This document shows, piece by piece, positions 6,610 to 12,467 of a DNA stretch of 15,250 nucleotides (position 1 is the first letter of the stretch; every line of letters starts with the position of its first letter). The notes beneath the pieces are model-generated. The model had not been told where the DNA came from. It did not search any database and was given only the letters and a program-made list of their open reading frames with translations. The translations under genes and the position numbers were made by a program. The DNA comes from CAYOXX01 sp964408025 (GTDB taxonomy: Bacteria > Acidobacteriota > DATKUA01), in NCBI GenBank assembly GCA_964408025.1, contig CAYOXX010000080.1, positions 1 through 15,250 of the forward strand, written 5' to 3'.

Positions 6610-7179
6610 ATGAAGACCGAATGTTTGCGCCGACGGATTCCACTGATCGGTCTCGCCGTTTTGGCGCTCTTGCTGTTGGTGCTCGCGGTGACGCTCTCTA
6701 ATGTCGCGGCCACGGACGACGACGACAGCCGCGGCAGGCTCGTGATCCGCAGCCGCACCGGAGGCGAGTTCGGCATCAGCAGGGCCGAGCTCTCCCGCCG
6801 GCCCGCTGAGGGAGCGCTGCCCGAGCCGTCTCGCCGGCCCGCGCCGCCAGCCACCGATCCCTACCCCACCATTCTGCGCCTCACCTTCCCGACGCTGGTC
6901 GAGCCGGGCGAGGAGGTGCGCGGTACGCTCAAGTTCAACGATCCTGACGACTACGTGGTCACCATCTACATCACCGTCTTCTTCCCCGACGGCGACGTGG
7001 TGACAGAGGTGCTCTACGACTACTTCACCGAGGGCGGCGATGTCTACAAGGGCAAGTACACCTTCTGGGTGCTGATTCCCGAGTCGGAGACTCCCCTGCG
7101 AGGCCGCATCATCATCACCGCCTCGGACGAGTACCTCAACGTCAGCGAGGTCAGCACGAACTACGCCCTCATCTACTAA
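6610..7179 (+). CDS. Membrane-anchored or secreted protein with C-terminal beta-sandwich domain
   Basis: The product has 189 residues. ATG 6610 is preceded at 8 nt by GGAGG; a frame opening at 6550 has no such site and would bury the N-terminal hydrophobic helix. Residues 7-34 are RRR followed by a long Leu/Ala/Val helix, acting as a signal anchor or uncleaved signal, then an acidic TDDDD patch. Residues about 36-85 are low-complexity, rich in Arg, Pro, Ser and Glu, and probably disordered. Residues about 86-189 look like one Ig-like sandwich: ILRLTFPTLVEPGEEVRGTLKF, a VVTIYITVFFPDGDVV hairpin, YKGKYTFWVLIPE, and RGRIIITASDEYLN. The PGEEV-x-G-x-L-x-F and PDG patterns suggest an extracellular domain without catalytic residues. 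Family not recognised. It converges on the next gene with a 38-bp gap. Confidence 0.75.
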   Translation: MKTECLRRRIPLIGLAVLALLLLVLAVTLSNVAATDDDDSRGRLVIRSRTGGEFGISRAELSRRPAEGALPEPSRRPAPPATDPYPTILRLTFPTLVEPGEEVRGTLKFNDPDDYVVTIYITVFFPDGDVVTEVLYDYFTEGGDVYKGKYTFWVLIPESETPLRGRIIITASDEYLNVSEVSTNYALIY

Positions 7180-7217
7180 CGGGGGCAGGGAGCGAGGGGC
7201 GCGCTAAGCGGTCGCGG

Positions 7218-8168
7218 CTATCTCTCTAGCCCGGCGTCGCGGCGCGTCCTGATGATCTCCAGGATCTCGATGTCGATGAGGCCGTCGTCGCGTACCCGCT
7301 CGTCGTAGTTCTCCCAGTACATCCAGTTGACCAGGGCCTCGAGGGCGTCCGGACCGAAGGTGTCGTCCACCGGGCCGTGATAGTAGCCGGCGTCGACCAG
7401 GAACTCTTTCAGCTCGAGCGCCAGCGGGCCGTCGATCGGGATCAGGTTGCGCGGCTCGGAGCGGAAGAAGTGGAGCTTGTGCAGCTCGAAGAGGCGGCGC
7501 AGCTCGCGCACCGGGAAAGCGTTGTCGTAGACACGCAGGTCGATGTAGCGGTCGTTGGAACCGCCGTAGCCGCCGCCCTCGCGCGCTACCAGCAGCGCGG
7601 CGCTCTGGCGACCGCGGCGGTCGCCCCCCGCCGCCTGGCCGGCCTCCAGCGCGGCGAGCAGGCGCTCGGCGAGCGGGCCCTCGGTCTCCAGGAAAGCAAG
7701 CTCCAGCGCCGCCACCGTCTCTTCGCCTACCAGCAGGTTGCCTTGGGCGGCGTAGTTCTCACCGGCGCGACCGCCGGCCCACTCGAAGCACCCGCTGCCG
7801 GTGAACGTCGCGCTGCGGCCGCGGGCGTCGACGATGCCCCATTGTCGCATCTCACGCTCCTCGTCGATGACGCCGAGATATTCGATCACCTGCTGCGGGC
7901 TGAAGCCGGTCTCCAGCATCGTCAGGCCGTTGCGGCCGTAGCTGACGTTGGCCAGGCTCTGGGTAGCCACTGCGCCGACGCCGGCGCGCGCCCAGGGGAC
8001 AATCGCCCCGACGCCGGGAAACTTACTGGACACAGCCACCCCCAGGTCGCCGGACTCGGGGTCGAAGCCGACTATCGAGAAGGTGGCCACCAGCGGCGCC
8101 GCAGGCAAGGCGAAAAGTAGAGCCGCAGCGGCAATCAGTGCGGCCAGAAAAAGGCGGGCTCTGCGCAT
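7218..8168 (-). CDS. Secreted DUF1028 (Ntn-hydrolase fold) protein with C-terminal peptidoglycan-binding domain
   Basis: The product has 316 residues. ATG 8168 has GGAGGAG 4 nt upstream and starts directly with a signal peptide (residues 1 to about 25). Residues 28 to about 230 match DUF1028: TFSIVGFDPESGDLGVAVSS, then VPWARAGVGAVATQSLANVSYG, then AAQGNLLVG, then GGDRRGRQSAALLV and YIDLRVYD. Residues about 240-308 match the peptidoglycan-binding-like domain that often follows DUF1028, with a LKEFLVDAGYY helix and an EN-x-DERVR-x-DG-x-ID motif. Structural classifications place DUF1028 among Ntn hydrolases, whose nucleophile is an N-terminal Thr, Ser or Cys. Here Thr29 lies just past the signal peptide and would suit that role after cleavage (inference). 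Substrate unknown. It lies 81 nt downstream of the VOC gene, possibly with its own promoter. Confidence 0.9.
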   Translation of the reverse strand: MRRARLFLAALIAAAALLFALPAAPLVATFSIVGFDPESGDLGVAVSSKFPGVGAIVPWARAGVGAVATQSLANVSYGRNGLTMLETGFSPQQVIEYLGVIDEEREMRQWGIVDARGRSATFTGSGCFEWAGGRAGENYAAQGNLLVGEETVAALELAFLETEGPLAERLLAALEAGQAAGGDRRGRQSAALLVAREGGGYGGSNDRYIDLRVYDNAFPVRELRRLFELHKLHFFRSEPRNLIPIDGPLALELKEFLVDAGYYHGPVDDTFGPDALEALVNWMYWENYDERVRDDGLIDIEILEIIRTRRDAGLER

Positions 8169-8201
8169 CGGACTCCTCCAAAAAAATTGGCAGGTATCCA
8201 C

Positions 8202-8231
8202 AGTATAGCCGAACGGCAACGCGGCTGCGAA
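8202..8231 (-). promoter_or_regulatory. Candidate promoter for the DUF1028 gene
   Basis: On the minus strand TATACT (8207-8202) is a five-of-six -10 box. Eighteen nt upstream lies TTCGCA (8231-8226), a four-of-six -35. The start would be near 8195, about 27 nt before the ATG. It lies in the gap after the VOC stop, so the gene can be expressed independently of the VOC gene. Confidence 0.45.
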
Positions 8232-8249
8232 CGGATGAGCGTTTCGGTG

Positions 8250-8714
8250 CTACTGCTCGACCTGCTCGGCGAAGGTCAGGACGTAGCCGTTGCAGTCGCG
8301 GATGGTGAATTCGCGCATGCCGTAGAACGCCGAGTGCGGCTCCGCGACGATTTCGGCTCTCCCAGCCAGGCCGGAGTAGAGCTCATCTATGCCCGCGACC
8401 TCGATGTAGAATCCCAGCGACCCGCCGATCTCCAACTCGGCGAACGGCGGATATTCTGCGCCGAGGCTACCGCGCGACTGGAACATCAGCTCGACGCCAC
8501 CGCAGCTCATCATGGCCCAGTTGAACTCCCCCTCTTCGGGGACCGACATCACCAGCTCGAATCCCAGAACGTCCCTGTAGTATTCAATAGTCTCGTTTAC
8601 GTTTTCGACCATCAGGTTCGGCGTCAGCTTTATCAATTCCACGGCCCGCACCTCCTCGGCCTGGGCGAGAAGAACGCCCGGCAACACACTTAACAGCAAC
8701 AGAACAGCACGCAT
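8250..8714 (-). CDS. Secreted VOC-fold (glyoxalase/bleomycin-resistance-like) protein
   Basis: The product has 154 residues starting at ATG 8714, with GAGGGGG just upstream. Residues 1-19 are a clear signal peptide ending AQA, which is unusual because most VOC proteins are cytoplasmic. An internal Met start would remove the first strand of the fold. Residues about 27-152 carry the two beta-alpha-beta-beta-beta modules: LTPNLMVENVNETIEYYRDVLGF is the classic first module; GGVELMFQ and LGFYIEVAGIDELYSGL follow; and FTIRDCNGYVLTFAE closes the second. The usual metal-binding His positions are not evident, so a ligand-binding or bleomycin-resistance-type role is more likely than glyoxalase I chemistry. 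A decayed paralogue of its 5' end lies at 12223-12406 and a shorter fragment near 10490-10545. Confidence 0.85.
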   Translation of the reverse strand: MRAVLLLLSVLPGVLLAQAEEVRAVELIKLTPNLMVENVNETIEYYRDVLGFELVMSVPEEGEFNWAMMSCGGVELMFQSRGSLGAEYPPFAELEIGGSLGFYIEVAGIDELYSGLAGRAEIVAEPHSAFYGMREFTIRDCNGYVLTFAEQVEQ

Positions 8715-8715
8715 T

Positions 8716-8775
8716 GTTCCCCCTCTTCAGTTGCATCGAGCAATTCTATAACGCGGCCCCTCGCGGCCTCAAATC
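8716..8775. repeat. 60-bp interspersed spacer repeat, copy A (next to the intact VOC gene)
   Basis: This sequence aligns without gaps to 12408-12467 with roughly three quarters of positions identical by hand count; shared blocks include TTCCCCC, GCAATTCTA and TCGCG. A third copy is at 10545-10604. In every case it lies just upstream (minus strand) of an intact or decayed start of the secreted VOC gene. It is therefore an ancestral intergenic spacer copied along with the gene rather than an independent mobile repeat. Confidence 0.6.
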
Positions 8776-8789
8776 ATCGGCCTCTCTAA

Positions 8790-8837
8790 GCCATGCCGGG
8801 AGCTCGGACATCGCCACAACTGCTTCCTCGGCATGGC
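8790..8837 (-). other. Stem-loop in the 3' region of the octaheme cytochrome transcript
   Basis: Perfect 9-bp arms (GCCATGCCG at 8790-8798, CGGCATGGC at 8829-8837) enclose a 30-nt loop, 30 nt past the cytochrome stop. No T-run follows on the minus strand, so an mRNA-stabilising structure or factor-dependent termination site is as likely as an intrinsic terminator. Confidence 0.4.
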
Positions 8838-8867
8838 GCCCCCTTATAACAGCAACAGCTTTAACTG

Positions 8868-10358
8868 CTACCTTTCCGCGTGCCTGTGCAGCTCGATGGA
8901 ATCGATCATCTCCTGCAGGTTGCGGGTCAGGTCCCACCAACCGTTCTTGAAAGCCGCGTAGTCGGGACCGGACATCGCCGCGGCGTAGCGGACCGAGTTG
9001 GCATAAAAGAGCCATTGCGCGATCCACTTGCGCTCGAGAGCCTCGTCGAAAGGATTCTCGGGTGACGCCAGCCCCTCCTCCCAGGCGTCGAGCATCATTC
9101 TGGTGGCGGCCAAGACCATCGAGTCGGCATCCTCAATCGCCTGGTCGAACGTGGCGAAGTACTCTTCTGTCCAGCTCGAGCTGTGGCAGGCGCGACAGAT
9201 GGCGCTCATCCCGGCTCTGCGCCGCGCTTGCTCGGCTTCGTCGATCAGAAACGTCGATGCCCTCACGCCGGCGAAGGTGGTTGGTATAGGCAGGCCGTCG
9301 CCGTTGACGATCTCGTAAGTGCGCCCGCTGCGCGGCTGCGGATGTGAGTAGACGAGGCCGAAGATCCGTACCCAAAGCCTGGCGCCGAAATCATGAGTCC
9401 TCTCGGCTATCACTTGACCTTCGGCATCGACAATAAGGCTGTTGTGGCATACAGCGCAGGTCGGCGCTCGGAAGTCTTCGCCCACTGTCCAGAACTCAGA
9501 GTCCCAATTCCAGTCGTGTCCTGAGGAGAGAAAGATATTTCCGTGCTTGCTCTCCCGGTAAACCTCCCAGCCGGGAACGTCGGGATTGAGATGGCACTGA
9601 AGGCAGGTGTACGGCTTGCGCGCGACCTCGATTGAAAAGCTGTGGCGCGGGTGACAGGGCGTGCAGGAGCCGTGGCTGCCGTCGGGATTGATCCTGCCGA
9701 CACCCTGGTTCGGCCAGTTCTCGAGGCGAGGCACCTCGATATCTCCGAAATCGGTGGCAACGGTCCGCATCCCGCTCACGGTCACTTGGGTGCCGTGGCA
9801 ACCCAAACAGGCCACGCCGAGCGTCTCAGCAGTCGGCTCCCGCTGAACCGGGCCGGCGTCGCTCATCTCGTAGACGCCGGTCAGGGTTCCCACCAGAAGG
9901 CTGTACACGGGATTCATGCGCAGGATGTTGTTCGCTTCGCTCTTCTTGCTGCCGTAGTACTGTTGCGTCTCCGCGGAATGACATGTGGAGCAGTCGTCCG
10001 GCGAGACTACAACATTGATCGTGAATCCCTCGTGGTCGAAGCTGTCGGCGTGCCGGTCGGTGTTGCGCCCGTGGCACTCGTAGCAGCCGACGGCCACTGC
10101 AAGTAGCTGATCCGGAATTTCAGTGCTGTCGGCTTGCCCTTCCAGCCCCGCCAACAACTCGGCTGGAGTGATGTGAGAATGCTTGCTCGTCCGCCAGTCA
10201 GCTACTATGCCCGGCGTGTAGAGCTCGTGGCAGCCGATGCACTCCTCCGTCTCCTCGCTCAGCGGTGCCTCCTCCGGAGCAAATCCCGTGATAGGTATTG
10301 CGGCCAGATAAACAGCTACCGCCATTGCCGCTAAAGAAATTACAAGTGTTTTTCTCAT
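8868..10358 (-). CDS. Octaheme cytochrome c of the hydroxylamine oxidoreductase (HAO) family
   Basis: The product has 496 residues. ATG 10358 follows a weak GGGGG site; an in-frame GTG at 10370 is an alternative start. The N-terminus is a signal peptide or anchor (residues 3 to about 25), so the protein is exported for haem attachment. Eight CXXCH motifs begin at Cys40, 92, 123, 184, 232, 252, 301 and 388. The spacing, the N-terminal CIGCHELYTPGIVADW stretch, the DHEGFTINVVVSPDDCSTCH stretch and the helical C-terminus (WIAQWLFYANSVRYAAAM, GPDYAAFKNGWW) match HAO-like octahaem proteins. Known members oxidise hydroxylamine or hydrazine, or reduce nitrite or hydroxylamine. Tyr467 in GPDY is a candidate for comparison with the P460 cross-linking tyrosine, but I cannot assign it without alignment. 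No quinol-dehydrogenase partner is adjacent. Confidence 0.9.
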   Translation of the reverse strand: MRKTLVISLAAMAVAVYLAAIPITGFAPEEAPLSEETEECIGCHELYTPGIVADWRTSKHSHITPAELLAGLEGQADSTEIPDQLLAVAVGCYECHGRNTDRHADSFDHEGFTINVVVSPDDCSTCHSAETQQYYGSKKSEANNILRMNPVYSLLVGTLTGVYEMSDAGPVQREPTAETLGVACLGCHGTQVTVSGMRTVATDFGDIEVPRLENWPNQGVGRINPDGSHGSCTPCHPRHSFSIEVARKPYTCLQCHLNPDVPGWEVYRESKHGNIFLSSGHDWNWDSEFWTVGEDFRAPTCAVCHNSLIVDAEGQVIAERTHDFGARLWVRIFGLVYSHPQPRSGRTYEIVNGDGLPIPTTFAGVRASTFLIDEAEQARRRAGMSAICRACHSSSWTEEYFATFDQAIEDADSMVLAATRMMLDAWEEGLASPENPFDEALERKWIAQWLFYANSVRYAAAMSGPDYAAFKNGWWDLTRNLQEMIDSIELHRHAER

Positions 10359-10448
10359 TTTCGCCCCCACGACGTTGCTGAACCTAAAGAGTTACTTGCC
10401 CCAATAAATAGGAGCCGAATATTGAGCGACCTCTTCGGAATTTACTAA

Positions 10449-10478
10449 ACAGTGTACTGTAATCATCTCTGTTGTCAA
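10449..10478 (-). promoter_or_regulatory. Promoter of the octaheme cytochrome gene with overlapping inverted repeat
   Basis: On the minus strand a perfect TTGACA (10478-10473) is followed after 16 nt by TACACT (10456-10451). Initiation near 10443 would give a leader of about 85 nt. The -10 overlaps a symmetric ACAGT-GT-ACTGT (10449-10460), suitable as a regulator site; which regulator is unknown. The -35 lies at the edge of a degenerate VOC-gene fragment, so this promoter may have formed from rearranged DNA. Confidence 0.55.
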
Positions 10479-10544
10479 GCTGGGAGCAAAGCTTACGAGG
10501 CAACCGCCCGGCAGCACACTAGTAGCGTGCAGAGCGGCCGCGCA

Positions 10545-10604
10545 GTACACCCCTCTCAGTGGTATCGGTTAATTCAACTATGCGACCGGTCGCGCTCTCA
10601 GATC
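10545..10604. repeat. 60-bp interspersed spacer repeat, copy B, with adjacent VOC-gene fragment
   Basis: It aligns ungapped with 12408-12467 at offset 1863. About 70% of bases match up to 10595, and the match becomes nearly perfect beyond that point. Continuing on the minus strand past 10545, a block containing AGTGTGCTGCCGGGCG (10520-10505) matches the signal-peptide region of the VOC gene at 8250-8714, then similarity fades before the cytochrome promoter. This is a truncated third trace of the VOC locus. Confidence 0.5.
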
Positions 10605-10632
10605 GCAGCCTGCGTGCGCCGCATCCAGCGGG

Positions 10633-10776
10633 TTACTCCAGCCCCCGCATGCGGATGGCAGGTACGTAGGGGTTGCCTTCCCGCAGCGTCGGCGCCTCGG
10701 CGCCGTCGGCCCAGTGGCGGCCGAGGCGGTAGCAGAGCAGCATCTCCTGGAGCGCGCCGGAGTAGTCCCAGTCATC
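10633..10776 (-). pseudogene. Duplicated 3' fragment of the M28 peptidase gene
   Basis: This encodes only the last 47 residues of the M28 peptidase (DWDYSGALQEMLLCY onward to IRMRGLE and the stop). From 10596 to 10773 the DNA is identical to 12459-12636 except for one base (10756), then diverges abruptly after 10776. There is no start codon and no upstream coding sequence, so it is a dead fragment created by duplication. Between here and 10898 the sequence shifts to AT-rich DNA with no further gene; a short GCCCC/GGGGC hairpin lies at about 10791-10806. Confidence 0.85.
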
Positions 10777-10898
10777 CAGGGAGCGAAGACGCCCCTATCA
10801 CGGGGCAGCGGAGCATGGAGGAGTGGAGGGTTACTACTCTAGAATCGAAATATTATGTCATAAATATTATTATGAAGATGAAAGCATTCAGTATTTTT

Positions 10899-11663
10899 CT
10901 AGTAGAAAAAATAATCAATACTAAATATTAAACCATCAACTATATTGTGAATCAAGATAGGACCCGCTAAGCTTTTAGTTTCTTGGTATATGTAGCCAGA
11001 ACAAAGGCCATACAACGTAGCAAATAATATATGAGGGGCTATGCCAAGCAAAGAACCGCTGAAAAACATATGAGGGCCTAAATGTCCCACTCCGAAAATG
11101 ATCGCTGTAATCAATGTGCCAATGTGAAAATCCCATTTAAAGATTTTTACAATTCCCTTTAGTCTCTTCAACAGAGGGGCTTGTACTAATCCTCTGGTTA
11201 TGGTCTCTTCAAATATACCAACAAAAATCCACTGGAATGACATCATCCCTAGCACATTCACCACTGTAAGGGCGTATGGATGTGCAGGTTCAATTCCAGC
11301 TCCAGATATCAGTTCTGGAAAATGTTCCAGTAAAATCCCAATAAAACCAAGTATTAACCCAAGGGTTATACTTATTTTAATTTTGAGATTTCGTCTCGCT
11401 AAGGTAAAGCCATAATCTTGTAGTCTGCCTTTAGATAATAGCCAAATTATAAGCATAGCTACTGCGAATGCCAGTGAGTCTCCTATATACTTAGGTATCC
11501 ACGGTGAATTTTGAGCTATATGCACATAACCGGGTATCCTCCTTAGCAGGGCAAGGGCTAGAAAACCTGCTCCAAAGGAAAGGCTTAGTAGTAGGATTGC
11601 CTTGCCAATCTCGCGCCATTTTAGTTCAATGCCTCTTGTTCTAATCAGCGTCTCCTTTTCCAT
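10899..11663 (-). CDS. CPBP family intramembrane glutamic/metalloprotease (CAAX protease/Abi-like)
   Basis: The product has 254 residues. ATG 11663 is preceded by GGGAGGTG at 6 nt. Several hydrophobic helices are visible (about 20-40, 63-77, 92-112, 130-150, 180-200, 205-225, 236-250), indicating an integral membrane protein. The three family motifs are present in order: EETITRG (EExxxR, residues about 152-157), the FGVGHLGPH segment (second motif with His), and HNIVDG near the C-terminus. CPBP proteins include CAAX prenyl endopeptidases and bacteriocin immunity or maturation proteins; the substrate cannot be inferred here. Hand counts of sample lines give roughly 30-45% G+C against about 70% in the neighbouring peptidase gene, and its codons are AT-rich, indicating acquisition by transfer. 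An IS-derived element begins 31 bp upstream of its start. Confidence 0.88.
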   Translation of the reverse strand: MEKETLIRTRGIELKWREIGKAILLLSLSFGAGFLALALLRRIPGYVHIAQNSPWIPKYIGDSLAFAVAMLIIWLLSKGRLQDYGFTLARRNLKIKISITLGLILGFIGILLEHFPELISGAGIEPAHPYALTVVNVLGMMSFQWIFVGIFEETITRGLVQAPLLKRLKGIVKIFKWDFHIGTLITAIIFGVGHLGPHMFFSGSLLGIAPHILFATLYGLCSGYIYQETKSLAGPILIHNIVDGLIFSIDYFFY

Positions 11664-11694
11664 GTTTTACACCTCCCGCGAGAGCTTCCCAAAT

Positions 11695-12222
11695 CTAGTT
11701 GGAAGTAGAATGGCGGTTTATCCTGAGCCTATCCGTTGGGATCGGCATTGAAACCCCTTCAACTAAGGATGAACCGCCATGAAGAGATCCTATCAGATTG
11801 CGGAGCGCAAAAGCACCAGGAAGCTGAAGAAGTTCCTTCTGGAGAACGCCGAAGCGCTGCTGCCGATGGTCGAACTGATCGAGGCCTCCAGCATGGCAGT
11901 GGACGAGCTGATCGAGGTGCTGGGCAGGGCGAGCATCGAGGCGGTGCTGCGTCGCTGCCTGGGGACGACCAACCTGATAGAGAGTCCGCACTCGGGAGTC
12001 CGGATGCGGACGCGTCGGGTAAGCTGTTGGCAGGGCGGAAGAATGGTCCTTCGCTGGGTGGCATCCGCCTTCTTGGCGACGGAGAAGAACTTCCGCCGCA
12101 TCCAGGGCTACAGGGACCTGTGGATGCTTAAGGCGAAGCTCCAAGACAGCGTGGTAGTTGATAGACCCAAGATGGTGGCTTAGGATGCGAACAAGGGTGA
12201 GCTGCTACGAACTTCCAACTAG
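11695..12222. mobile_element. Internally deleted IS256-family element (528 bp) with 12-bp terminal inverted repeats
   Basis: CTAGTTGGAAGT (11695-11706) is repeated as its exact reverse complement at 12211-12222, defining the ends. Inside is a single 134-codon frame holding both termini of a mutator-type transposase but no centre. Full IS256 elements are usually about 1.3 kb, so roughly 800 bp is missing. Flanking octamers do not match (TCCCAAAT and AAGTGAGA), so no target duplication remains; the element is old, or one side was later rearranged. Its right end abuts the VOC remnant at 12223, so it may have interrupted that gene. Confidence 0.8.
11779..12183 (+). CDS. Truncated IS256-family (mutator) transposase, N- and C-termini joined in frame
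   Basis: The product has 134 residues; ATG 11779 has AAGGA about 10 nt upstream. Residues 1-57 (RKSTRKLKKFLLENAEALLPMVELIE, then AVDELIEVLGRASIEAVL) match the N-terminus of this transposase group. Residues 58-122 (RRCLGTTNLIES, then GVRMRTRRV, MVLRWVASAFLATEKNFRRIQGYRDLWML) match its C-terminus. The central catalytic core with the two Asp residues is absent; Glu68 in NLIES probably corresponds to the final acidic residue. It cannot be a functional transposase by itself. Whether it is made, and whether it binds the ends or interferes with a full copy, is unknown. Confidence 0.8.
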   Translation: MKRSYQIAERKSTRKLKKFLLENAEALLPMVELIEASSMAVDELIEVLGRASIEAVLRRCLGTTNLIESPHSGVRMRTRRVSCWQGGRMVLRWVASAFLATEKNFRRIQGYRDLWMLKAKLQDSVVVDRPKMVA

Positions 12223-12406
12223 AAGTGAGACACCCTCGTGTTTTCGCCCACTTCAGTATAGGTTCCCGTTGGAACTCGGCGTTCGCGTTTACCTCAACGA
12301 TCATAAGTTCCTATGTCAACTCGTCTATTTACACATGCTATGCCTCAGTAGCCTGGGCAAGGAGGAGGCTCGGCGACGCACTTACAAACAACAGAGCGGT
12401 ACGTAT
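12223..12406 (-). pseudogene. Decayed 5' part of a second secreted VOC gene, ending at the IS-derived element
   Basis: Read on the minus strand from an ATA at 12406 (the position of the start codon), the sequence aligns without gaps to the first codons of the VOC gene at 8714. By hand count about 42 of the first 56 bases match, mostly differing by transitions, including the CTGTTG, TGCCG and GCCCAGGC blocks of the signal peptide. Further on, TTGACATAGGAACTTATGATC and GTAAACG-x-GAAC parallel the LTPNLMVENVNET coding region. In-frame stops (TAG at 12340, TAA at 12331) and the lost ATG show decay. The remnant stops where the IS-derived element begins; I could not find the rest on its far side. 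Confidence 0.65.
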
Positions 12407-12407
12407 A

Positions 12408-12467
12408 ATTCCCCCCTTTCAATAGCATCTGGCAATTCTACAATGTGGCCGGTCGCGATCTCAGATC
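12408..12467. repeat. 60-bp interspersed spacer repeat, copy C (between M28 gene and VOC remnant)
   Basis: Ungapped match to 8716-8775 and 10545-10604. It lies between the M28 stop (12496) and the decayed VOC start (12406). Its right part contains a near-palindrome, GCGATCT-C-AGATCGC (12455-12469). The layout suggests the ancestral order M28, spacer, VOC on the minus strand. Confidence 0.6.

Noticed and set aside
8250..10358. A nitrogen-cycle operon made of the cytochrome, VOC and DUF1028 genes
   Set aside because: The genes share a strand, but a 153-bp gap with a stem-loop and a duplicated spacer separates the cytochrome from the VOC gene, and the latter two have no known nitrogen role.
10490..10545. 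Integron attC-like site in the palindromic region upstream of the cytochrome gene
   Set aside because: No paired core sites or integrase are present; the sequence is better explained as a degenerate VOC-gene fragment.
10452..10931. 159-residue plus-strand open frame
   Set aside because: It runs antisense through the duplicated M28 fragment and spacer repeat into AT-rich DNA; no RBS or domain.
10899..11663. CPBP gene as part of an abortive-infection defence island
   Set aside because: CPBP proteins are sometimes named Abi, but no other defence gene is nearby and the gene lies among repeat debris; only the membrane protease family can be claimed.
11695..12222. Recent, complete transposition with target-site duplication
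   Set aside because: Flanking octamers (TCCCAAAT and AAGTGAGA) do not match, and the transposase lacks its catalytic core.
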